Positions 56,036-64,000 of a DNA stretch of 64,000 bases are shown here, one piece after another. Below the pieces are notes generated by a model, which saw nothing but the letters and a program-made list of their open reading frames with translations, made no database searches and had not been told where the DNA came from. The translations under genes were made by a program, and so were the position numbers. Numbering within the stretch: position 1 is the first letter of the stretch; every line of letters begins with the position of its first letter. Source of the DNA: Bacillota bacterium (GTDB taxonomy: Bacteria > Bacillota > Clostridia > Lachnospirales > Lachnospiraceae); assembly GCA_023457255.1 (NCBI GenBank), contig JAEWMB010000028.1:1-64000 (forward strand), given 5' to 3'.

Positions 56036-57985
56036 CAATTGTTCAAATTCCTCCGATGGCATAGGTTTTTGATAATAAAACCCTTGCAGCATATCAAATT
56101 GCTGATCGAGAAGCACATCTTGCTGTTCTTTCGTTTCCACTCCTTCTGCAACTACGGTCAAGTTCCTTGATTTTGCAAAAGAGAGGATATGCATCACGAT
56201 TGTTTTATCTTGATTAGAAAATTCTGAATCTTCTAATCCCATAATGAGATTCTTATCCATCTTAAGTACATGAATTGGCAGTTCTTTTAATAGTTGTAAA
56301 GAAGAAAATCCAGCACCGAATTTATCAATCGCTGTATGAAATCCTAATTCGCCTAATTTCTCTACTGTCATCTTCATCAGGCTCATAGAGTCATACAGAG
56401 TAGATTCTGAAAATTCAAACTCCAATAGATCATGCGGTATCTTATAATAATCGACAATCTCTACAAGTTCCGTGAGAAAATCCGGACGTTCCAGATGTCT
56501 TTTGGATAAATTCACCGATATTGGTACAACTGCCCTCCCTTTGTCCATCCAGTCTTTCAGATATTCACAAACTTCCTCTAGTACATACATATCAAGCCTT
56601 ACAATGGAACCATCCTCTTCCAGCATCGGAAGAAATACATTGGGCGGCAGTATCCCATTCACTTTATGATTCCATCGCACCAATGCTTCTGCCCCTGCTA
56701 TTTTATTTGTATCCAGTTGAAGAATTGGCTGTAAAAATACTAAAAATTCATTTTGAAGAAGAGCATTCGTAATATCCGCTCTCTTAGGAGGTTCACCCTT
56801 CCCGTGCATCTCATTATAAATTTCAATATTTGGCGTATAGCCATTCGCTCCGTTGTCCCTAGCCTGTTTAGCGTGTTCTATGAGCTCTTTTACTTCCATA
56901 CCCTTTTTCATTACACAGGCACCGCACTGAAAAGTAATAGAGCAGAAATTATTTTCTTCCTGAGGTAAGTCTCCTGCATACTTTAGCATCTTGACCAAAC
57001 GTTTCCTAAGGGCGAGTTCCCCGCTGTATTCAAGCAGCATTCCAAACTCATCATTATGGTATCTGGTGAGAAGCTCTCCTTCTGTTAACCTACTCTGAAT
57101 TTTAACAGCAATCTGCTTTAATAATTTTTCACAATATTGTTTCCCTGACAATTCATAAATAAGATCAAATCTTTCGATAATAAAAGTTACGTATGCATAA
57201 CTTTCTTTTCCCTTTATTACTTTTTCTTTTACTTTCTTTTTATGGATAAGAGGACTTGGCAGCCCTGTGATTTTGTCTACTCCTCCCATATCCATTCGCT
57301 GTTTCTTCATTCTATTGCGATATAAAATGCTATAAAAAAAGGCCAAAATAACTGCTAGGAATGAAAACAGTACGATCACAATCGCCACTTTTAACACTGA
57401 TTGGATTTCTTGGTTAATTTCTTGATATGGAACAAGACTTATGATATAACCAGCCTCTAACCAGCCTGGTGACAGGAAAGCTACATAGTATTTTTCTCCG
57501 CTTATAAGTTTCGTGAGCTCAACCAAACCTTTCTTGTCTATTACCTCTTGATAAAAGTTTGTATCATCCCAAGTTTCTATGCTATGTATTACATTGTTTC
57601 CATGGGTTAACAAAGAATCCTTACCAGACTCTGATAATGCTCCTACTACATCGCCTCGTATCGTAACAATATAACTATATGCATTTCCATGAAAATAAGA
57701 TGGATTCTTAGCACCTGGTATTACTGCTAATTCACCTAAGACCCAGCTCTCTTCCATAAACTTTTTTCCGGCTTCACTTGTTTTTACATAGTCCGCACTA
57801 AGCTTAGTATACTCTAATAATTTTGCTTCCGCCTCCGAAAAAAGCATCCCCTTTAATGACAGTAAAAATGCAACTACTGCAATTATCCCTATTCCCAATA
57901 CCACAAAAATACGAATCCTTCTCTTATTTTTGGTGTAATGATCATTATAATTGCCCCTACGGCTTGACAGACCTCCCAGTTTCAT
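56015..57985 (-). CDS. GGDEF-EAL protein with degenerate active sites
   Basis: 656 residues from the ATG after GGGGAG. Two membrane helices (about 24-46 and 200-222) bracket an extracellular sensor. The GGDEF-like domain reads YHNDEF where GGDEF is expected, so cyclase activity is unlikely. The EAL domain keeps AEALVRW, NLSKRH, EFEFSES, MDKNLI, AEGVET and QGFYYQKP. The usual metal-binding DDFGTG is IDKFGAG, so phosphodiesterase activity is also doubtful. It may instead be a c-di-GMP receptor. Confidence 0.88.
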   Translation of the reverse strand: MKLGGLSSRRGNYNDHYTKNKRRIRIFVVLGIGIIAVVAFLLSLKGMLFSEAEAKLLEYTKLSADYVKTSEAGKKFMEESWVLGELAVIPGAKNPSYFHGNAYSYIVTIRGDVVGALSESGKDSLLTHGNNVIHSIETWDDTNFYQEVIDKKGLVELTKLISGEKYYVAFLSPGWLEAGYIISLVPYQEINQEIQSVLKVAIVIVLFSFLAVILAFFYSILYRNRMKKQRMDMGGVDKITGLPSPLIHKKKVKEKVIKGKESYAYVTFIIERFDLIYELSGKQYCEKLLKQIAVKIQSRLTEGELLTRYHNDEFGMLLEYSGELALRKRLVKMLKYAGDLPQEENNFCSITFQCGACVMKKGMEVKELIEHAKQARDNGANGYTPNIEIYNEMHGKGEPPKRADITNALLQNEFLVFLQPILQLDTNKIAGAEALVRWNHKVNGILPPNVFLPMLEEDGSIVRLDMYVLEEVCEYLKDWMDKGRAVVPISVNLSKRHLERPDFLTELVEIVDYYKIPHDLLEFEFSESTLYDSMSLMKMTVEKLGELGFHTAIDKFGAGFSSLQLLKELPIHVLKMDKNLIMGLEDSEFSNQDKTIVMHILSFAKSRNLTVVAEGVETKEQQDVLLDQQFDMLQGFYYQKPMPSEEFEQLLDSSET

Positions 57986-58243
57986 AGAATGCTCCCCCTG
58001 CACCTAAAATTTATTCTTAAACCTTCTTAAGTTAGGCTATAATAGCTTAAATTTTTTTACAAATTTACGATAATTAATACATTTTTAAAATTTTCACTGT
58101 AAAAATACCGAATTCTTGTACAAACAAAAATACGACATTATGTCATATTATTTGATAATTAATTATAACATGCGCTAATTTCCTATGCAACTGCAACCAG
58201 GGAGGATCCCTAAAACTTTTGTAAATATCATACCTGGGAACGT

Positions 58244-58291
58244 AAAAAGACAGAATACGATTCCTTTTTCCGTAACCGATTCTGCCTTTTT
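58244..58291. terminator. Terminator of the cotH operon
   Basis: AAAAAG..CAGAAT..CG pairs with CG..ATTCTG..CTTTTT. T-runs lie on both strands. The 372-base gap around it (57,986-58,357) has no gene. Confidence 0.75.
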
Positions 58292-58357
58292 AATTAAGAA
58301 GGGTTTCACAAATAACTATCACGAAAGCAAGTATTAAGTCCGATGCCCTAGGCTTTG

Positions 58358-60391
58358 TTAAGTATGGAATTTTCGCCGTCTATAGAATATAACTACAATC
58401 GTTGCAAGTATCATTATTCCCAAAAAAACAAGAAAGAGGACTATATTTTGAGGGTTAAATCCTTGTGCTGTTTGATTACTATCTCCCATATTAAAAGAAT
58501 TTTGCATTTCATTCCCCCACGCCATGTCAGTGTTTCGATCCGGCGGTATTCTCTGATCCTCATTGTTCCCTCCCATTTCCGGCGGAAATATTTGATTCGT
58601 TCCATCTCCACTCTGGCTTGGCGGCGTCATCTGGTTCGCTCCATCTCCGCTTTGGCTTGGCGGTGTCATCTGATTCGTTCCGTCTCCACTCTGGCTTGGC
58701 GGCGTCATCTGGTTCGCTCCATCTTCATTGGTATCTGGTGTAGCTGCTTGGGTGCTATCCTGACTTTGAGATTGATTTGGAAATTGAATATTACCAAATC
58801 CACCTTTCCCTCCGCCTTGAGTTCCCATAGCTTTAATTGACACGCCGGACGCATCAATTAAAGCATCGGAGTTTTGTTGTTCTGCTTCCGTGGAAGGGAT
58901 AGTTCCATTCAACTGTCCTCGAACACTTTGAGCTCTTAAGTTACAAAATTCCAGTAGGTTTTCCTGCGCTGCCACATACTCATCGTAGGTATAGAAAGCA
59001 GTAGCATCATCTTTAACATAATCATCAATTAGCATTCTAATTGATTCTACGGTCTCTTCAAAATAGCCACTTTCAAAATAACCGGAGATTAGTTCTTCCA
59101 AATAAGCATGATACTGTTCTTTATACTCCTCCACCTCCAGTACTTTTCCTATCATCGGCCTATTTTCCAGAGTGGTTCCAGATACTACAGTATCAATAGC
59201 ACGATTTACTAAATCCGTGGCATCACTGCCTTGAAAGCCACCAAAGGATAAGTTGTAATCCCAAGGTATCATAGATAACTTTCCTTTGCTTTCATAAAGA
59301 TAATAATTGTGCGCCATTGTAGCGAAATAGCTATCGTCATTCACTAGAAAAACATTTGCAGCAATATAGCGAAGCATAGCATCAACATCCATATAAGATT
59401 CCAGATCATTTCCCTCGTTAATATTCTTCAATGCAGTAATCACACGATTTTTATCTGACTTTTTTATATTAAATAGGGCAGAATCAAAGATTGTACTATA
59501 GCTATCCGCATCGTCATCAATATAGATCAGATTAGAATCTGATGTCCCATTCATTCCGCCTTTTTGTCCCATTCCACCAAATTCCGGCAGCATACCTTGG
59601 TCAGGGCGTCCTCCTGCAGCACCATCTCCAGTAACTCCATTATTTTCCACTACTTCACTATTTGCGGTGGTATCCTCCGAATTGTTGTCCTTACGGTTCC
59701 AATTTCGAAATCCTCCGGTATTCCTGTTATTCTGATTGTCTTCATTTCCCATTCCTCCGACTCCATAAGAGTCCGGTTTGTAGAGCTGCCCATAGCTGTT
59801 CCCAAAATTACGAAGAGCAAAGGATTCCTCAACACACTCAAGTGCAAGATAAAGCCCCCAAGGTTCTCCGTTCACCGTTATACTGGCATAGGAGTAAAGA
59901 GAGGAAGGTACACCGAGATAGCTTAAAATGTCATATGACAGATACTCTTTCATATAGGTTGCATCCGACATCAGATTGTTCAGGGCTAACTTATCGAGTC
60001 CATAGCATGTCTGAGTGCTGTTATAGTGATCAAATTCTACTTTAAAGCTAAACCGGTCTGTCGTATCATCGGAAGCAACTTGTGTAAGACTAGTATTTCC
60101 TTTTGGTCTAATACCGACGTTCTGAAATGCAGTACCATTAATTACGACATCGCAAGAGTAATAGTCCTCCGATAGCGCATTCTCAAGCATGCTGTCAAAA
60201 TCCTCTTCCGGCATCTGAATATCAATAGTCATAACTTTGGCTTTATCAAATAATTTGGTTTCATAGCCAAGGGAAACTGAAGAGCTTTCTAAGGGAAAAG
60301 CATCGGGTGCATACACCAGTATTAAAGAAAAGACAAGTGCAAGGACAATCCCCATGATTGCAAGTCTATTAATATTTTTTTCTTTTTTCAT
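58358..60391 (-). CDS. cotH: CotH-family kinase, membrane anchored
   Basis: 677 residues. N-terminal signal/membrane helix, CotH kinase domain with GIRPKGNTSLTQ, RFSFKVEFDHYN, GLDKLALNNLMSDATYMKEYLSYDIL, and IPWDYNLSFGGFQGSDA. A Gly/Asn-rich insertion lies at about 215-275. The C-terminal linker carries four 14-residue repeats (DGxNQMTPPSQSG type) and ends in one membrane helix. CotH proteins are atypical protein kinases. Third gene after VTC and DUF4956 genes. Confidence 0.88.
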   Translation of the reverse strand: MKKEKNINRLAIMGIVLALVFSLILVYAPDAFPLESSSVSLGYETKLFDKAKVMTIDIQMPEEDFDSMLENALSEDYYSCDVVINGTAFQNVGIRPKGNTSLTQVASDDTTDRFSFKVEFDHYNSTQTCYGLDKLALNNLMSDATYMKEYLSYDILSYLGVPSSLYSYASITVNGEPWGLYLALECVEESFALRNFGNSYGQLYKPDSYGVGGMGNEDNQNNRNTGGFRNWNRKDNNSEDTTANSEVVENNGVTGDGAAGGRPDQGMLPEFGGMGQKGGMNGTSDSNLIYIDDDADSYSTIFDSALFNIKKSDKNRVITALKNINEGNDLESYMDVDAMLRYIAANVFLVNDDSYFATMAHNYYLYESKGKLSMIPWDYNLSFGGFQGSDATDLVNRAIDTVVSGTTLENRPMIGKVLEVEEYKEQYHAYLEELISGYFESGYFEETVESIRMLIDDYVKDDATAFYTYDEYVAAQENLLEFCNLRAQSVRGQLNGTIPSTEAEQQNSDALIDASGVSIKAMGTQGGGKGGFGNIQFPNQSQSQDSTQAATPDTNEDGANQMTPPSQSGDGTNQMTPPSQSGDGANQMTPPSQSGDGTNQIFPPEMGGNNEDQRIPPDRNTDMAWGNEMQNSFNMGDSNQTAQGFNPQNIVLFLVFLGIMILATIVVIFYRRRKFHT
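58600..58740 (-). repeat. Tandem repeats in cotH
   Basis: A 42-base unit encoding about QSGDGxNQMTPPS recurs three times plus partial copies, with alternating GAN/GTN variants. It encodes a flexible linker before the C-terminal membrane helix. Confidence 0.8.
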
Positions 60392-60446
60392 ATTCCCTCA
60401 TTTCTGAGCTGTTTTTTGTACATCCGGGTAGAATGCAAAGAGATGT

Positions 60447-61142
60447 CTAAGACATATAATCTCCATTATAACTCACTAATACGGCACTATCCACGCCCTC
60501 TATTGAAGATAATTGATTAATAAATTCTGTGCTCATATCTTTTAACCGGACCTCGACCGTAAGCTCAATGCAGGAGGAGGAAACTGATTTTGACTTTACT
60601 ACATACTTTTTTACAAAGCTCTTTATTTTATCTGTTGCTTCCTTTTCAGCAGAATCACGATTACAGTTAATAACAACAATATAAGGGTTATCACTTGATT
60701 TCTTATTCACAAACAATAGCATGATTATACCAATCAATATAGATCCGATTACTGCAAGTGGTATCATTCCTGCGCCTAATACAATACCAGATGCAATTGC
60801 CCAAAATAAAAAGGCAATATCCAAGGGTTCTTTGATTGCCGCTCTAAAACGTACGATAGATAGCGCACCTACCATACCAAGCGATAGCACAACATTTGAT
60901 GTTACTGCCAAAATTACAAAGGTCGTGATTAGCGTCATTGCCATAAGAGATACGCCAAAACTGGTGGAATACATAACACCATTAAAAGTCTTTTTGTATA
61001 CATAGAAAATAAATAATCCTAGTACAAATGATAAAACCATAGCTATTGCGGTATCAAAAATACTAAATGATGTTATATTTTCCACAAAGCTGGATTTAAA
61101 AATATCCTTAAAAGTTAATGATTGACTTAATACAGATAACAT
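60447..61142 (-). CDS. DUF4956 membrane protein
   Basis: 231 residues from the ATG with AAGGAG 6 bases upstream; a longer frame overlaps VTC and is not used. Four membrane segments (about 28-150), with the conserved MVGALSIVRFRAAIKEPLDIAFLFWAIASGI. A cytosolic tail follows (about 150-231) with an ACT-like or ferredoxin-like pattern (NPYIVVINCNRDSAEKEATDKIKSFVK). It lies between VTC and CotH genes. Function is unknown. Confidence 0.85.
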   Translation of the reverse strand: MLSVLSQSLTFKDIFKSSFVENITSFSIFDTAIAMVLSFVLGLFIFYVYKKTFNGVMYSTSFGVSLMAMTLITTFVILAVTSNVVLSLGMVGALSIVRFRAAIKEPLDIAFLFWAIASGIVLGAGMIPLAVIGSILIGIIMLLFVNKKSSDNPYIVVINCNRDSAEKEATDKIKSFVKKYVVKSKSVSSSCIELTVEVRLKDMSTEFINQLSSIEGVDSAVLVSYNGDYMS

Positions 61143-61170
61143 TTTATTCTCCTTTGAATGTAAATTTCCT

Positions 61171-61848
61171 TTAACCAAACCGCCTGCATATGGCATACTT
61201 TGACATTGCACTATTCTGCCTTTCATTAACCTGGATACAAAGTTTCATGATCTCAGGAATGAACTCATCATATTTTACTTCCATAACAATCAAATTATTT
61301 TCCTGTGCATTTAATAGCGGAATATCCTGTTGAAGAAATTCCTTACCATACAAACTGGTCTTTATGTTTCTATCAAATGTAACTCTTACATTGCCGATGG
61401 TATAAATAAACGGTTCTCTTTCATATTCCACAATTACCTTCGGACGGAGCAGTTGATTTTGCATCTTCGCATATAATTCAACAAAAAGTGCTTTCTTACT
61501 TTTTTTTAAAAATTCATAACTGCCATTTAGTATTTGTTCGACTTCTTCTTTTGTCATAGATGTTGCTAACTTGTTGCTGAGCCCATTATTCTTGCTTTTC
61601 TTCTCCAATTTCATAAAAGAGGTATCTCCATTATAGCAGCGGATTCGAAATTTTTCTCTTTGATTTACTCCATCAATTTTTTCCCGTAATGCTTTATCAT
61701 TATAGTTATCAAAATAAATACTGCGAATGCGGTATTTCCCTGACGGGCCTGCATTAGGATCGGATTTCGCCAGTGACTTAAGCCTTGAACGGATTGCCAA
61801 ATAGTCACTATAAGTAATGATATGTTTTGTTTCGTGACGAAACTTCAA
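61171..61848 (-). CDS. VTC-domain protein (polyphosphate-polymerase-like)
   Basis: 225 residues. KFRHETKHII, KYRIRSIYFDNYND, REKFRIRCYN, FMKLEKK, VIVEYEREPF, RVTFDRNI and LIVMEVKYDEFIPEIM show the basic and acidic residues of the VTC tunnel fold. In yeast Vtc4 this domain makes polyphosphate. First gene of the three-gene operon with DUF4956 and CotH. Catalysis here is not established. Confidence 0.88.
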   Translation of the reverse strand: MKFRHETKHIITYSDYLAIRSRLKSLAKSDPNAGPSGKYRIRSIYFDNYNDKALREKIDGVNQREKFRIRCYNGDTSFMKLEKKSKNNGLSNKLATSMTKEEVEQILNGSYEFLKKSKKALFVELYAKMQNQLLRPKVIVEYEREPFIYTIGNVRVTFDRNIKTSLYGKEFLQQDIPLLNAQENNLIVMEVKYDEFIPEIMKLCIQVNERQNSAMSKYAICRRFG

Positions 61849-62273
61849 TTCCTCCGTTTCAATCCCTCCTTTCTAATAAGAATAAGTTCCAATTTTATCT
61901 CCTCTCTTTATAATCTTACCAGTAACAGGAAACCAGATCTTTTCCGTTACTTTTCTTTATTTTAGGTAAAATTTGTGTAAAGTTTATGGAGAGGTTGTGT
62001 GAAAATTGTGAATTTTCCAATACCTAAAATATTGCATGGCGGCTATTCTAACTATATAAAATAAGGTATCTGTAAGAGAGTGATGATAGGATAATAAGAA
62101 AAAAATCCGAATAAAACAAATATGATTTGTATTCTGGCAACTTCCATGATATGCTAATCTTAGAATGCATTTGAATCAATCGTTACCTTGAAAGTTTGTG
62201 TTTGCACACCGCAAACTTGTTAACATGCATTGTCCCGGCAAAATAAAGAATGTGTGCAGGAATGGGGAGTTTT
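61849..62273. other. Divergent gap between VTC and PH genes
   Basis: 425 bases holding both leaders. AAGTTTG and CAAACTT near 62,192-62,217 form a short dyad. No gene and no strong promoter match that I can defend. Confidence 0.4.
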
Positions 62274-62651
62274 ATGATTGATTTTACTAATGGAAGTTTA
62301 TTTAAACTTAAGATAGTTCCTTATCGTGAAGTTGAAAAGGAAATTACACAATTACTTATTCCCGGCGAGAATGTAATTAATGCATACAAAGGTATTCGTG
62401 ATTTTGTTGTGTTTACTGATAAAAGGGCTATCGCCGTTAATATACAGGGGATAACCGGTAAGAAAAAAGACTTCACCAGTCTGCCGTATTCAAAGATTCA
62501 AGCATATTCTATTGAAACCGCAGGTGTTTTTGATATGGATAGTGAATTAGAATTGTATTTTAGCGGTATCGGTAAGGTAAAATTTGAATTCAGCGGACAA
62601 AGTGATATTGTAAAAATCGGTCAATTAATTAGCTTGCATATTCTAAAATAA
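62274..62651 (+). CDS. Bacterial PH-domain protein
   Basis: 125 residues from the ATG at 62274 (MIDFTNGSLFKLK), preceded by GGGGAG; earlier in-frame ATGs exist. PGENVINAYKGIRDFVVFTDKRAIAVNIQGITGKKKDFTSLPYSKIQAYSIETAG is a bPH domain of the YdjZ/YvbH-like type. Single domain, no membrane segment. Ligand unknown. Terminator follows. Confidence 0.78.
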   Translation: MIDFTNGSLFKLKIVPYREVEKEITQLLIPGENVINAYKGIRDFVVFTDKRAIAVNIQGITGKKKDFTSLPYSKIQAYSIETAGVFDMDSELELYFSGIGKVKFEFSGQSDIVKIGQLISLHILK

Positions 62652-62685
62652 TAGTATCCGGCTTTACTTTTAAACTATAGTAAAT

Positions 62686-62757
62686 GCGGAGGTAATCCTA
62701 ATATCCAGAAAAAGCATTTTGCTTCCTCATAAGAAATTAGGTTACCTCCGCTTGTTA
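62686..62757 (+). terminator. Terminator of the PH-domain gene
   Basis: GCGGAGGTAA (62686-62695) pairs with TTACCTCCGC (62742-62751), extended by CCTAAT/ATTAGG, then TTGTTATTT. Confidence 0.75.
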
Positions 62758-62885
62758 TTTGGAAGAGAATTCTATATCACCTCCTGATATTGAACTTTTT
62801 CTCAAGATATAATAAAAGATAATAGTATCTAGCAATCACTACCTCTTGCTATACTAATTATCTTCTATGATTCTTCTAATGTATC

Positions 62886-63704
62886 TTATCCTTCTAATAA
62901 TTTACCTGAAGGTAATGGAAGGGTACTTTCCTCTATCTGGTTAACTTCACAGAAATAATGATAGAATTCTTGTGCAACAGCAGCTGTATCTTTTTCAAGT
63001 GGCAGACTCATAATATCCCTTAAGATTTGAGCAGATATGAGATTGGAACAGTATCTAAATTCACCTGATTTCCAGACTAATTTATCCGGATACCGCTCGT
63101 CTGTATAGTAGTTCCAAAACTTTAACTTTGCTAACTGATCCGGTAGTAATATAACATAGTTCGAGTGAAGTGTTATCTTGCCATCTTTGCACTCTGTTCC
63201 CAGAAAATCTTCTCCCACCATTGCAATTCCAAAAATCGTTCGGCTTGATTCTTCCTCTTCTTCCTTTCGCTCTGTAAGAATGCATGCTGAGTTTTGGTCT
63301 ACTCTTGATGGTCTGACCGGCATTCCTTTGGTCTTCCCTGTCTGTATAAGTCCAGTACTTATTACTTTATCCTCTAGAAATACAGCTTTATCGTTATCGA
63401 AAAAACGTATCACAATTTGTGAGCTTGGATGAAGTTTAAGTTTATCCATTAATTGATTATGCCGTTCCATCTTTCTAGCCAAAAGATTATTTATCTCTTC
63501 TTTTCGGTCCATTTCCTTTAGCATACCATCAACATAATTCTTACTATCGTTTTCCGTAAGAACTAAAAATTGACGGAAGGCATCCGGATATACAAATATC
63601 TTCTTCCCTGCGTCAAATTGAACGTATAATTTGTTCTGATTCAATTCTACTATAATACCCTTTCCGAACTTCCTATGAAATACTGTTTTATTCTGCATAT
63701 TCAT
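62886..63704 (-). CDS. Hypothetical protein with an N-terminal tudor/CarD-like segment
   Basis: 272 residues from the ATG at 63702-63704 with AAAGGTGG upstream. The start (FHRKFGKGIIVELNQNKLYVQFDAGKKIFVYP) is a small beta-barrel like those of CarD or UvrD-tail proteins. A helical middle (ENDSKNYVDGMLKEMDRKEEINNLLARKMERHN) leads to a C-terminal beta-rich part. No family is named. It stands alone. Confidence 0.68.
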   Translation of the reverse strand: MNMQNKTVFHRKFGKGIIVELNQNKLYVQFDAGKKIFVYPDAFRQFLVLTENDSKNYVDGMLKEMDRKEEINNLLARKMERHNQLMDKLKLHPSSQIVIRFFDNDKAVFLEDKVISTGLIQTGKTKGMPVRPSRVDQNSACILTERKEEEEESSRTIFGIAMVGEDFLGTECKDGKITLHSNYVILLPDQLAKLKFWNYYTDERYPDKLVWKSGEFRYCSNLISAQILRDIMSLPLEKDTAAVAQEFYHYFCEVNQIEESTLPLPSGKLLEG

Positions 63705-63741
63705 AGACTCTAACCACCTTTCCACCCTCGATATAAAAAAA

Positions 63742-63794
63742 GAAGGTGCTTTTCATACAGCTACTTTTCAGTAGAATATTAAAAGCCCTTCTTA
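63742..63794. terminator. Hairpin upstream of the gene at 62886
   Basis: AAGAAGG..CTTTT pairs with AAAAG..CCTTCTT around a 35-base loop. It lies in the leader and might be an attenuator. Confidence 0.45.
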
Positions 63795-63929
63795 GAATCG
63801 ACGGTTCTTTTACTTATTTTATTATATTAGTAGTATAACATAGTTCCATTAAAAAAGCAAATGAGTAAAATCATGTATGGATTAGCCATTACATCCTCAA
63901 AATTTTATAATCTATCCTAATCTAAAAAA

Positions 63930-63962
63930 TCCCGTAAACCCTTATGAGAAGGATTTACGGGA
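63930..63962 (-). terminator. Terminator of a gene beyond the right edge
   Basis: TCCCGTAAA.CCTT pairs with AAGG.TTTACGGGA; the minus strand has TTTTTT after it. It probably ends a minus-strand gene to the right. Confidence 0.75.
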
Positions 63963-64000
63963 AATAATTCAGTTATTATATCATACAAAAAATCGATTAC

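Noticed and set aside
58355..58840. 161-residue + strand frame with SALAWRRHLIRS-type repeats
   Set aside because: It is the antisense shadow of the tandem repeats in cotH.

Overview
The window looks like a chromosome segment of a low-GC, motile Firmicute of class Clostridia, most likely Lachnospiraceae and close to Lachnoclostridium (Clostridium) phytofermentans. This is inferred from protein style, AT-rich codon use, strong AGGAGG ribosome binding sites, and gene neighbourhoods such as mbl-flhO-flhP and comF-yvyF. No taxonomic marker (rRNA) is present. No tRNA, rRNA or CRISPR array was seen.

Positions 1 to about 23,980 are a stack of integrative elements at the 3' end of guaA. The guaA C-terminal codons hold the core ACTCAAACTC, and the same core recurs at 2441 and 14097. 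Element 1 lies left of 2441 and is incomplete in the window. It has an IS3-type transposase start, two XRE regulators and a frameshifted tyrosine integrase. Element 2 (2441-14096) is a mobilizable element. It has an integrase, an excisionase, a repressor with three operators, a MobC-like protein, a RepA-like ATPase, iteron-like repeats, an oriT-like block, a frameshifted relaxase and TnpV. Its cargo includes a YhcG/DUF1016 nuclease, a SymE-like gene, a HEPN-like two-gene cassette and a membrane protein. Element 3 (14097-23972) has no recombinase and is a defence island. It carries XRE-hsdM-hsdS (hsdS broken, no hsdR), then a tight minus-strand run RloA-like ATPase, RloB/TOPRIM-like protein, SIR2, HerA and a small beta-repeat protein. 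Each element has its own pair of subterminal direct repeats with a shared 6-5-6 layout (GAGCCA, GTTGCC or GCAAGC half-sites) at nearly fixed distances from the core. These are read as integrase arm sites.

From 23,971 to 64,000 the content is core chromosome. Nucleotide and repair genes: guaA, a yfbR-like HD phosphohydrolase, uvrA, uvrB with a LexA box, recD2. Redox: an A-type flavoprotein and trxB. Translation and secretion: prfB with its programmed frameshift, secA, hpf. Motility, shape and signalling: cheW, a YjfB-like peptide, yvyF, flgJ-like, flhP/flgG, flhO/flgF, mbl, and a degenerate GGDEF-EAL protein. Others: a VWA lipoprotein, a CPBP protease, acyl-ACP thioesterase, cvfB, comF, and a nucleotidyltransferase.

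The right end holds a VTC-domain / DUF4956 / CotH-kinase operon, a recurrent but poorly understood trio. A 970-bp gap between hpf and trxB contains a cluster of DnaA boxes far from any dnaA gene. The most interesting regions are the guaA element stack with its arm-repeat code, the five-gene ATPase/TOPRIM/SIR2/HerA cluster, the DnaA-box cluster, and the VTC-DUF4956-CotH operon.
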